Source: Costus lasius
Taxonomy: Eukaryota > Streptophyta > Magnoliopsida > Zingiberales > Costaceae
Assembly (NCBI GenBank): GCA_027563935.2
Contig: JANVAS020000239.1
Span: 5,084,001 to 5,148,000 of the forward strand
Direction of reading: 5' to 3'
DNA length: 64,000 nucleotides
Translations under genes and position numbers: made by a program
Part shown: positions 43,230 to 53,680 of the stretch, one piece after another
Layout: each line of letters begins with the position of its first letter
Position numbering within the stretch: the stretch's first letter is position 1
Notes under the pieces: generated by a model
What the model saw: the letters and a program-made list of their open reading frames with translations, nothing else
Databases searched by the model: none
What the model was told of the DNA's origin: nothing

Positions 43230-46024
43230 ATGACCATTGCAAATGGTCACTGCGATCTCTCCTAAGTTGGTTGGAACCAACTGAGGGGACTAGTATTTGA
43301 GGATTGTCCTCAAGCTCGAGGAAAAGTTGTATCTCCTTGAGTGGCCTTCACCTAAACCCATTTCATCTATAGCCTTGTTGGCTGATGAGGATGCTTAAGG
43401 GGTAGCTTGTTTATTGCTAGCATGTCACCTTCTAGGGACAAGTTAGAGTAGAAAGCTGTAACTTCTAAAAGCAGTCCTACAATGCAAAGGTATGCCTTAG
43501 TGCTTGACTGACGCATTAAAGATGAAATAGGTGTAGGAGATAAGGTGCTCAAGATTGACTACTAGCGACCTCAAAACAAGCAGAAGAGAAGTAGCCCTTC
43601 GTCTTCTGGCTCAAGTAATTGCGTTGCCTAAAGTCAAATTGTCTATTTCTAACACATGGGTATATCATACCGCATAATGAGACCAACACTTGCAAAAGTA
43701 TTTTGGTGCTCAATAGAAATAGGGCAATGCTGACATAGAGAGACTGACCTACCAGTTGGAGCATACGCTGCTGCCATAATGGTAGGAGATCTCACTCTCT
43801 CTAGGGTCAAGACTCTGCAGGTGATGCTAAAAGCTTATTCCACAATGAACTTAATTCCATCTTAAATGTATCTCCAAGTTAGGAGATGACATGACTTAGT
43901 ATTTGGATCTAGAGATATGAGACTTTGGGTCATATATCTAAGGTTATACTACCATAGAACCAAGATCTGATAAAGTGTAAGTGGTGTTTCCAAAGTTCAC
44001 CTAGGGATACAAATTTCCATAGACCCACAGGAGAACAAGTATTTGTTGCTCATAGTGTCGTTTTTTCATTTAAATGTTTTTCCTTGAAAAAGGCTAGTGG
44101 GAGGAAGTTATGACTTGGATTTAGTCCAAGGTCAACCACTTAGCACAAAAGGATCAAAGATGGAATTTGAACAATATATGTTGGTTGTGGGCAACCTAGG
44201 GTTCATAAAATGTGGGAATAAGGATTAAATTGATTCATGTGTACCTGTGTTATGAGTAACTTCTAGCAAGGACAATGAATCCTCCCTTATGGATAAAGAT
44301 TAAGTGGTTCTGTACCTATCTTTGGCAATGTTGTTTGGGCCTTGTAAGACAAGAACCTCATCCATTGACTCCATGCAAATGGACTCATGGATTCAATCTC
44401 CTTTCAGGAGAATGAGTTGGATCAACCTCTCTTGAGAGCTTGACTCGCACGAGGCTTGTTTACTAAGGACAACAACAATGATGTTCTTCACTTGTTACAA
44501 GTGGAAGATCTAGAAACTTGTTAGCCCTCATACACTTTAGTGTGTGTGGACAGGACTAATAAGTAAGCCAAAGATGGGGTACTAATCCTTTATAGATATA
44601 TCTGATGGATATAAAAGGAGACCAGCTTGATAAATCCATAAAGCTTTCTAAGAAAGCACTTGAGCCACAGTTTATGACTGTCCCTAAGAGTATGAGATTT
44701 CCTCATAGCTCACTCCATATAGAACTCTTCATTCAGGCTAAGTGTCTAATTGGAGGAATCGAGTTATGGTTGGCATAATTAAATGTAGGAGAAGTCATAT
44801 AACCCCTTGTAAAGGTTGTGCAAAATGAATAGTTTTTCCTAAACACTGAAAGATGTTCCATATCTGACATATGTGTGTATGGGGTATCCTTGGGGATACT
44901 GATTCCATGATCCCACAAGAGAGCAACTTGGTTGCTGCTTAAGGTGCTGATTTTCTTGGGAAAGATTTTCTCTTGAAAAGGCTAGTGGGAGCAACTTTGA
45001 CTTGGATATGATCCAAGGTCAACTTTTGACACATTTGGTCAAAGATGGACTCTGAGCTAGTTTTACAGGTTATGGGTAACCCGAGGCTCAGAACACACAG
45101 GCTGTATTGGTTGAATCGATTCGTCTGACTTTGATTTATGGGTAACTCCTAAACTCAATACAGAGAATCTTCATTCTATGGTGCCTGAGTGTAGTGGGAG
45201 CTTAATGACATCTCTGGTCTTGTATGTTAGGTACATACAGATCATCAGAGACGACATCCTGTTCCTTCACTTAGTGAAGAGATGATTGGGAAGTGTCTCT
45301 TGATGAATAACTTAGTGGACATCACCTATGGCGTAGGTGTGAGAGTTTTGGATAGATCCAAGAAACTTCAAGTCCTAAGTTAGACAACATACATCGATGT
45401 TAGTATGTTATAGACCAGATGTGGTTAATGCCAAGAGCATAACCAATTGATACCAGGTCCAATCCAGGTGCATGGCACTGGATAAGAAGAAAAAAACATT
45501 CTTCGTTCTAGAAAGAACTATAGGAATGGTTCTCGATTGGTAGAAATAAGAAAAGCTTGGTGTATAGGGTAACACTTGATAGCTTGTTCTATTCTGACCT
45601 TGATCGCAACATCAATTTTGTGTCTGGTAGTAAAGGAAGCTGTGAAAGGCTTCATGATGGACTACCATCATCTCCAATTGAAGGCAGAGTATGTTATAAC
45701 TTCTAGGAAGCTGTTTGGATATGGGAGTTCTTCATTGAACTTCAAATGGTTGTCATACCGTTATTGGTCTCTATTTGTGAGCACAAAGGAGCAATAACAC
45801 ATGACAAAAAAAAATAAGGTTTCACCTAAAGATCCAAACACATACTCGAGCGCTTCCACTTTGTCTTGGAGACAGAAGTGTTGAGAGATTGCATATATTT
45901 ACACCGAGAGAGTCACGATAGGCCCACTGACCGATGCTCTAGCACAGTAGGAGCGTGGCAGGTCTAACTGAGGATGTGTTGATTGTGGTGACACAATAAC
46001 AAGATCCTAGTGCAAGTGGGAGAT
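43230..46024 (+). pseudogene. Heavily decayed Ty1-copia gag-pol (copia H)
   Basis: Recognisable only in patches. Gag-like sequence near 43230-43360 parallels D (lysine-rich LEKKLYVLE region). Near 44040-44130 lies the integrase-RT linker (words equivalent to VFVA and FLEKEFLL.ASG). Near 45320-45400 RT sequence reads like GVRIYRDRSKRL. Near 45830-45960 comes the RNase H end (RSKHI, RFHLIREI and the PLTKALAQQ region), then the PPT at 46009-46024. Stops and frameshifts are everywhere. The linker patch recurs near 44930-45100, an internal duplication. Short frames in this region are not separate genes. Confidence 0.75.
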
Positions 46025-48245
46025 TGTTGGTGTATATGCCCGAGGACCTGTGGCTGGTCCGATATGAGTCACATTCATTTGTGATATACATCTTGGTATG
46101 GTCGTTGTTATGCCTTTTGTACATCTACATCATATGTACATTTGCATATACAATGTCCCTGGAGATAGATTCTATTTAATCTCAAAGAATAATCCCCGGT
46201 CATATAGTGGATAAGGGACAGCTATGATACACTTGAGACTGGTATATGAACTGGTTGAGCATGGGTTGCTAACACAGGCATATGGGTATATCAAGGGAGA
46301 TATACTGGATCGACCGGCCGTGAGGATTTGACTTGGTGTCACAGGTCAAATATCACAGTGACAGAGATTTAGTCGTCCTGGACTTGAGGGCATTGATATC
46401 TCTATATGGTAAGGGATGTACTTTGATATAACCTAACGCTCCGCGTAACAAGGGAGTCATAACGGTTGTCATTGGGTATATCTTGAGCCATATGAGAGAT
46501 TCAATGTGCCAATAGAGGATTTGCCCCTTCCATGCGGGGAAGTTTGATGTCCATGGGCCCCTACATGGTGCATGACTAAAAATGTGTGGCCACACCCAGG
46601 TTAAGCCTAAATGGAGTCATGACCATTAATGTTGGAATAAACAAGTGTGACACACTTGTCTGACTTGGATAATAATCCTGGCAAAAGGACTAGAGTGTAC
46701 ATGTATCATGTCACAGTTTTAGGGGATGTCGATGACGACTCCATTCCGAGGACTTGGGTAGTAATGATGTACTGCTAGGTGCCACTCATTGCTTGTGATG
46801 ATATGAGGTTATCACTGCCAACATTTGAGGAAACTACAGGTTCGCACACCTAGACACTCGAGATCTCGTATTGATCGAATTGCCTATGATCGAGTCATTT
46901 GGTTGATTCGAGTCAGTTTGGGAGTCCGATGCATCGCGGATGCATCTGATGAGTTGGAGATGATATTTTGGGATGATGTTGTATTTTGACTTCAGTTGAC
47001 CCCGGTTGACCTTCGGGTGACCACGTTTGACCTCGATGGACTAGGTTCAGTCGAGTGGTCAAATATTGGGTTTAAGCTTCGGTTTTGTTCGGAGGCTTTT
47101 TGCGATTGATTTAAACGTAACATGGGGGCCCACGACTTAAGTGTTAAATTAAATATTTATATTCAATTAATGCACAACTTAAGTCATGGGGGCCACGCAC
47201 AACTAAAGTGAATATTTATATTAAATATATTTATCACCTAAGTTGCGGATCCGCATCCATTAAGAATTAATGGATCTAGGTGCTTATTAATTATGAAAAT
47301 TCGTAATTAAATAGAGCCCTAGCCAAAAATCAATCATAACACTCTTCTAACATAGCCGCTCACCTCTAGAACTCTCCCCATGGCGACTACATGCAAGGAG
47401 GTGTCGCCCACCTCCATGGATGACATGTTTCATCCCCTCTAGGCGCATGAAACCACCTTGGAGCATCTTCCTTCCTTCATGGCGCATCCTTTGGAGAGAT
47501 TGGCGCAAGAGGAGATGATATCTCCTTCTCCATGGCGCCTCCAAGAGGGAAGCAGCGCCACCTTCATGGTGGCAACACCTTCTTCTTCCATGGGCGCAAA
47601 AGAAGGCTTGGAGTCTTCTTCCTTCTTTGATGATGTATCCCTTGGAGGGATTAGCACATGAAGAAGGAATTTTCTTCTATGGGCGCAACTTCCATGATGT
47701 TGGCGCATGTGAAGAAGAAAGGAGAGGAAGAGGAGTTTACAATATCTCTTCTCATCATCTTAGTCCATCTCCTTGGGGAGATTGGTGCTTACATTCATGG
47801 AGAAGAAGATATTCATCATGGGCGCATCTTCATGATGGCGCATACCATAAGGAAAAGTGGCTAGACATGAGATTGACACAAGTTATAGAGCTTCCCTCTC
47901 CTTGTGGTCAATTTCCTCCCTTCATCACCTCTTTGGCGCATCTTGGAGATGGCGAAGCAAAGAGGGCAGCGACATAGGCAATAGGATCTTCCTCCCGAAG
48001 GCTAGCACCAGGCGTGGAGTGAAGAGAATCTTGAGCAGTCCATGTGTGCACGATTGTACAGGGCGGACACTTGTGCGCCTCTTCATCGTCATCACTAGCC
48101 CCTAGGATTATGCGAATAAAGGTATATTACTCTGACACATCCGGTGGATCACTCGTAAGGGATCCTGGCTCTTAGGGCTATCCTGTTTCGGGCCAACGCT
48201 TCCGCTGTTTTTAAAATTTTAAAATTGGCCCGAGGATTTCCAACA
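46025..48245 (+). mobile_element. Copia-H 3' LTR (2221 bp, diverged family 2)
   Basis: Starts TGTTGGTGTATATGCCC after the PPT and ends GGATTTCCAACA. Shared landmarks with the G-type LTR include the ggggatgtcgatg stretch (46724), GAAACTACAGGTTCGCACACC near 46830 and the ggctagcaccaggc block (47998). The part 47340-47960 is rich in the hexamer GGCGCA and GGCGCC variants; open frames there are by-products. Confidence 0.8.
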
Positions 48246-49750
48246 CTACTTTCGCGATGGATCGTTCTAGACAAACCCAATGGGTTCTGTGGTAGATTAT
48301 GAACCCTCGAGCGAAGAACAAGCACTTTCATGTCGAGCCTTCGCAAGATTCACAAAGAGGTTCGGTCGTTACGGTCCTACTCTCGTTATGAACCGTGACA
48401 ACTATAATATGATAATACTTGGCCAGAGTACAAATCAAGAAATAAGTGCATCAAGTGAAATATGCTTAAGATATAATCCAAATAGCAAAGTTAATACATG
48501 AGTTGCAAATAAAAATCGTCAGAGGGCTTCAACCTAGCCCTGAAAATAGGTTTATGCTACAACGATTGTTAAAACGCTCAAGATCCTCTCTTCAATCATG
48601 GGAAAATCATAGGAAAAGGTTTCTAAGAGGGAGGAGAAGATAAACCGAAAGAAATAATCAAGAATCACGAGGTTCCGATGATCGAATCTCTAGAAATCCG
48701 CTCGAAGTCGCCGAATCACCGTGTTCTTCTGCCCTTGCCACTTCATCGCCCGATTGCTCGATAATTAGGTCATGGAAATTGGGGCTTTTATGTTCTTTCT
48801 CTTCACCTCAAAGTAAGCTTTCCAAAAAGTCCTCACATGCTAGTGAAATCATCGGCATATTTCTGTGCGGGTATCTTCAGACAGGATCATGGGTGAACCC
48901 CATGGGTCCACCTACCAGTGAAGTGTGGCAGATTTCAGAAACCTTTGACATCATCGGTGAACCCCGCCGGGTTCACCAGGCAGTGACGCGCGCACTGAAT
49001 TACTTCCTTCGGCAAGATCACAGGTGAACCCCGTGCGGTTCACCTGGCCGTGAAGTCTAGAAAGGGCTCCGATTGAGCCCAAATTTTATGGGCAGCTTCG
49101 TCTTCTCATAAGGAATCACCCCATGCTCATAGATTCTTCAAAACGACGTTAGAATTGGGTGATTTTACCTAAAATTCAATAAGACAGAGGAAAGTGAAGA
49201 TTCTGAAGTTTTTAACTAAATAAGCCTAAAGGAGTGTAAGAACATTAAAATAGGCCTAAATTCATTATGGAAAGATAATAAAAATCACTACTAAAATGAA
49301 AGGCATCAAGTATCGAGTCATCGGAGAACCTTAAGTGGAACCTGTGTTGAGTTTCAGGATGCACGAGAGTGGTCCTTGAGTTCTTTGTTGAATGATTTAC
49401 TTATTTTCAGCATTGGATAGATCTTGCACGAGAGTGAGGATTGGTCCTTTGTATGATTGTCTGCGCGAGAGCGAGATGATCCTTTTATCGAGTAAATTAT
49501 ATCTTTGTCATATCAGAATTAGACTGATAGCCTTTATTTCATTATAGTCATTAGAATTAAGGTAGATGAAACCCTAGTCCTAGTTTATCTCTCTCTCATC
49601 AACTTCTAGAATACTTTTCTGCATAGTTTACTTCCACCATATTCGGCTTTCTTAGCTAGTGAGAAAACATTTATTTGGTACTTAACACGTAGGTCTCTGT
49701 GGTTTGATATTTTTATTACTTCAAAGTATCCGTGCACTTACGGACATAAC
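48246..49750. repeat. Unidentified repeat R1, rearranged copy
   Basis: Two parts in opposite orientation. 49200-49750, read in reverse, matches the beginning of the copy at 58782: a GCAAGTGCAC/GTAAGTGCAC word, then gactagggtttcatc, then repeated words of the type gatcctcactttcgtgca. 48246-49150 runs forward and corresponds in style and order to the later part (near 59930-60320), including a hairpin array (48892-49045). No transposase, RT or long frame is visible. I do not recognise the family. Confidence 0.6.
48892..49045 (+). repeat. Hairpin array in R1 (three units, ~65-bp period)
   Basis: GGTGAACCC/GGGTCCACC (48892-48912, one mismatch), GGTGAACCC-cgcc-GGGTTCACC (48956-48977, perfect 9 bp) and AGGTGAACC-ccgtgc-GGTTCACCT (49022-49045, perfect 9 bp). 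Each is followed within a few bases by a CAGTGAAG, GGCAGTGACG or GGCCGTGAAG word. Confidence 0.75.
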
Positions 49751-50724
49751 ATGCATCTTCCTTGGAGGAGGACCCATGGCATTGGCCGAACCATGGGGTG
49801 TGCTTCTAGGGTTTCCCGAGAACTACCTATAGGGTTTGAGAGCTAAACCATGGTGTGGTAGACATTGGAGCTAACCATGAAGATCAAGCTAGAGGTCAGC
49901 TAGGCTATGTCTAGTTTTTACGGGCTTGAGTCCTAGGTCAAGAATTGAACCCCTTTTGGCATGGGCTTGTTCAATGTCTTGAATGGGCCATGATCACATC
50001 ATCCTTTTATTGCTTTCCTTATCTGCTAAAGCATGCTTGCAATGTTTTATTTTTATGTTCTCACTGTAGGATTGCATGCCTGTAATGTTAGACATAAGAT
50101 AAAACTAAAAGGATGAGACCTCAAAACCTTCAATCAAATATATCAAGTCTAGTAGTCTTCTAGTTCGTAGCCCTCATCAAGCTATCGATCAGTAGTGTTG
50201 TGCACTGTTTCCCACCCTCGGGGGACACACCCACTTATCTTTAGAAGGTGTGTGGTGACAATGGTGTCCCCAGTCCAGTTTTACCCTGGGCGTGCCTTCG
50301 CAAGGAAACTCGTTGGCCCTGGGCATAACGGTTAGGAATGGACTTTACTAGATTTTAACATGTGCTAGGCACATAATGGAACTCTAGAGGCATCATTGAG
50401 AGGTTAGGTTTTCATGTTGTATCCAGCCCTCGCTGGACATAAAATGCCTAGACTATCTCAATAAGGGGAATTGCCAAGTGCAATCGGCCGGTGTGCCCAT
50501 CTTAAGAAGCATGGGTCACTTTGTGCATCTCATCCCACCCTCGTGGGACGCAAAGCCTCATGTGGAATAAAGATCCCATCTCACTAGGAAATCTCAGATT
50601 TCCCGATTGACTTTGTGGGTTGTCAATTCGATTAAAATAGTGGGAGCCATAATCATTTCAAACAAGTCCAGTTTAAATGATTTGAAGTAGTAATAATCTG
50701 TTGTTTCTTGGTTGTTGTAGAATA
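49751..50724 (+). other. Copia-D leader
   Basis: Matches the H leader in order: the GGCCGAACCATGGGG unit, atgttttattttt, gataaaactaaa, hairpin CCCAC-cctc-GGGGG (50211-50224, one pair lost), the compound hairpin at 50519-50555 and the three-helix domain at 50579-50645. The upstream part, PBS and 5' LTR are absent; repeat R1 abuts at about 49750. Confidence 0.7.
50579..50645 (+). other. Three-helix leader RNA domain (copia D)
   Basis: P1: TCTCACTA (50579-50586) with TAGTGGGA (50638-50645). P2: GGAAATC-tca-GATTTCC (50587-50603). P3: ATTGAC (50606-50611) with GTCAAT (50622-50627), perfect. Relative to H, P3 has changed on both sides with pairing kept. Confidence 0.65.
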
Positions 50725-52538
50725 ATGGCCATAAACACTAGCGGATTGACACTGTGATCCCTTCTTGAGAAGGACAAGTTGGTTGGATCCAACTTCATGG
50801 ACTAGCATCGGAACTTGAGGATAGTTCTCAAGCTCGAGAAGAAGCTGTATGTCCTTGAGCAGCCTCTTCCTGCGACTCCTACCCTAATGCCTGACTGGTA
50901 GACAGGGATACTTTTAGATAGCATCAAGATGACTCTTTCAAAGTTGCATGTCTCATACTAGCCACTATGGCACCTGAGCTACAGGTGCAATATGAGGAGC
51001 AAAACGCCTTTCAGATGATCACTCATCTAAAACAGATGTTTGTGGCTCAGGCTAGGACAGAGAGATATGACACTACCAAAGCAGTCTTTCGGTGCAAGTT
51101 ATCTGAGGGAGCACCAGTGAGGCCCCATGTACTCAAGTTGATTGGGAACGTGGATCATCTCAGAAGACTAGGGCACACCATAGATAACGAGCTGGTTGTG
51201 GATCTTATTATATAGTCCCTGCACCCTAGCTTTAGTCCATTTATAATAAATTTCAACATGAACCGGATTGAATGCAGTCAGGAGGAACTGTTGAATATGC
51301 TCCAAACAGCTGAACGTGAAATGGGAAAGACCAAACCCAATTATGTTCTTTTGGTCCTTACAGCCAAGAAGATGAAGAAGAAGGGTAAGGCACGTGCCAA
51401 AGGTCCTACAAAAGCACTGAAGAAAAGGCAAAGAAGTCAAAGGAACAAAGGTGCTTCCACTGTGGTGAGCAAGGTCACTAGAGGAGGGACTGCAAGCAAC
51501 TTCAGAATGAGGAGAAGAAAGGCAAGGCCTTATCTTCAAGCTTAGGTATTTATATTACCGAAGTCAACCTTTCTACTACTATGTCATGGGTATTGGATAC
51601 TGCATGCGGAGCTCATATTTGTACAAATATGCAGGGGCTCAAGAAAAGTAGATCAGTGCGGCCTAGAGAGATTGACCTACGGGTTGGAAAGGTTTTAAAT
51701 TTGAAATAAAAGAGAACACTTGTTCTTTTTCATTTGCAAATATGTTTTATGTGAAGGGTACTTTATGCAATAATTAATATGTCTTGGACATGGATAGCTC
51801 TATTTGTAACATAAATAGTAAGAGGACCAAACTAAATGGTTCAATTGGTGCTTTCCTATGGCATTGTCGATTAGCCCATATAAACAAGAATCACATTCAA
51901 CAACTCCATGCAAATGGGTTGTTAGATTCAAGTTCCTTGGAGGAATTTGATACTTGTGATCCATGTTTATTAGGGAAGATGACAAAGGCGCCCTTCACCA
52001 AGACAGGTGAGAGGGCAGGAGGTTTATTGGATCTTATACACAGTGATGTGTGTGGGCCATTTAGTAAACAAGCCAAAGGAGGGTACAACTACTTCATCAC
52101 ATTCACTGATGATTTCAATAGATATGGTTATGTCTATCTGATGAGACATAAATCTGAATCCTTTGAGAAATTTAAGGAGTTCAGACATGAAGTAGATAAC
52201 CAGCTTGGTAGATCCATTAAAACTCTTCGATCAGATCATGGTGGAGAGTACCTGAGCAGTGAGTTCTTTGACTATCTGAGAGAGTGTGAGATCTTATCTC
52301 AACTCACTCCTCCTGAAACACCTCAATGGAATGGTGTGTCTAAAAGGAGAAATCGAACCTTGTTGGACATGGTTCGATCCATGATGAGTCATGCAACTCT
52401 ACCACCCTCATTCTGAGGTTTTGCACTTGAGACAGCTTCTCTTATACTGAATAGCATTCCATCTAAGAGTGTCTCCAAGATACCATATGAGGTATGGAGT
52501 GGGAGAGACCCTAACCTCTCTTTTATAAAAATTTGGGA
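50725..52538 (+). pseudogene. Ty1-copia gag-integrase, disabled and interrupted (copia D)
   Basis: Starts near ATG 50725, with stops in gag at 50755-50757, at 50803-50805 (TAG for the W of the NF.DW motif) and at 51213-51215 (TAG for CAG in the LQSLP motif). The gag frame 50967-51212 shows VAQARTERYDTTKAVF. A CCHC knuckle near 51450 is frameshifted. Protease WVLDTACGAHIC lies near 51590, then a deletion of roughly 50 codons at about 51693. The integrase frame (51784-52413) has the HHCC region, TFTDDFNRYGY and SDHGGEY, but the catalytic glutamate of GVSERRNRTL is lysine (GVSKRRNRTL). A TGA at 52414-52416 replaces tryptophan. Element C interrupts it at 52538 inside the IWGCEAY motif. RT and RNase H are not found on the other side. 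Confidence 0.88.
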
Positions 52539-53266
52539 TGTTAGTGATGCAGCTACTGTAGGAGGGTTGGTCCTTAATGCTGTCCTCTACGGTGTTTACA
52601 CAATGCACATAAATCGTGAGAGGGTCTTGAGATGAGGGAAGTCAAATCGCTCAGAAAGTATAGCAAGAAACACAAGAAATCGGCGTAAATTCGTTTCGAG
52701 GCAATACTAATGCGAGAGAAATCCAACGGCACCCAAAATTACTGAAATTCACTCACTAACCTCTAGACAAATTTTAAGCAAAGCACGAACAGGGGTTGCG
52801 GATCGCGGGGTCAGCTCGCGTGTCTATGCGCCTGCGATCAAAGCAACGAACAGGGAAACCATCCACGACTCTAATACTCGGATGCTCATGGGTGAGAGGG
52901 CGAACGAAAACACAACTCAAAAAGAACGTGTAAAAATAGGCGAACCTGACCCACCCAGATCGGTGGGATTTACTTCTCAAAAGTAGGAAACACAAGCAGG
53001 AAATTGAGTCGAGACACCAGTTGCCGACTCTTACAAACTTCAAAGACGATGCTACTTCGTCTCCCACACACACGCTAGAGGCACACTCGCTCACCGGGAG
53101 AACTCTACTTCTAAGAGAACAAAGGGAGAATGCTGGCTAGCCCCTCTCTTTTATAAGATAAGGAGGAGAAACAACACAAAGGGGACAGCATCTCAACAAC
53201 TAACAACCAAAAAGTGGTCAAGCTGCCACAAAAGGACAAAATAGAACATAATCCTACCAACTACCA
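52539..53266 (-). repeat. 3' LTR of element C (~728 bp)
   Basis: Proposed ends are TGTTAGTG at 52539 and CTACCA at 53266 on the forward strand, giving TG...CA on the element strand. A purine-rich tract on the element strand (about 53267-53280) adjoins the inner end. A TATA-like TATAAAAG lies at 53148-53155 (reverse). No second LTR is available to confirm the ends. Confidence 0.6.
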
Positions 53267-53680
53267 TCTACTCCTGCAGGGGCGCAGGTCCTTGATTCTT
53301 CAGCGTATGAGGTGGTTGCGGCGACGGTTAGACGCGCTCATAACACATCGCGACAAAGCAGCAGAATTTTGAAGTACTGGGCTGTGTAACTATCGTCGCG
53401 GCCTTCTCTTGGGCCATGTTGCTGATGTGGTTGTGTGGCCCATCTGGAGTTGGGCTCTCAAGGGGTTGGTCCGTGGCGTCCTTGGGCCGGATCACCACGG
53501 TGTGGATGGAGAGTGGGCTGATAACACCCACGAAGCGGTCCGGTGGGCGAGATGGGCGTTGGGATCTCCGAATTTCCACCTTGTTGGGCTCCTTTGGGTC
53601 TTCATGGGGTGGAGCAGCAGGGTAGGGTGGGTTGTATATGTCAAAGTGGGGTCATCAGGGCAGTTCTGTAGCTTCGGATG
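53267..53680 (-). pseudogene. Former C-terminal tail of element C polyprotein
   Basis: In the frame of the upstream pol, reading through the solo-LTR junction reaches two consecutive stops within about eight codons (53652-53657). The same frame then continues open and proline-rich to RRSQRPSRPPDRFVG near 53570-53530, a basic motif often found near the C-terminus of such polyproteins. The frame ends at 53328. The two stops may therefore be decay, or the true end may lie at the first. Confidence 0.5.

Noticed and set aside
47340..48110. Cluster of overlapping frames of 65-116 codons resembling a small gene
   Set aside because: Lies between LTR landmarks of copia H, in all frames at once, with composition bias from GGCGCA words and no domain.
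18105..48245. Reading 18105-41907 and 46025-48245 as the LTR pair of one copia H
   Set aside because: The two LTRs are much less alike than the first is to the G LTR, and no PBS follows 41907; they probably come from different insertions.
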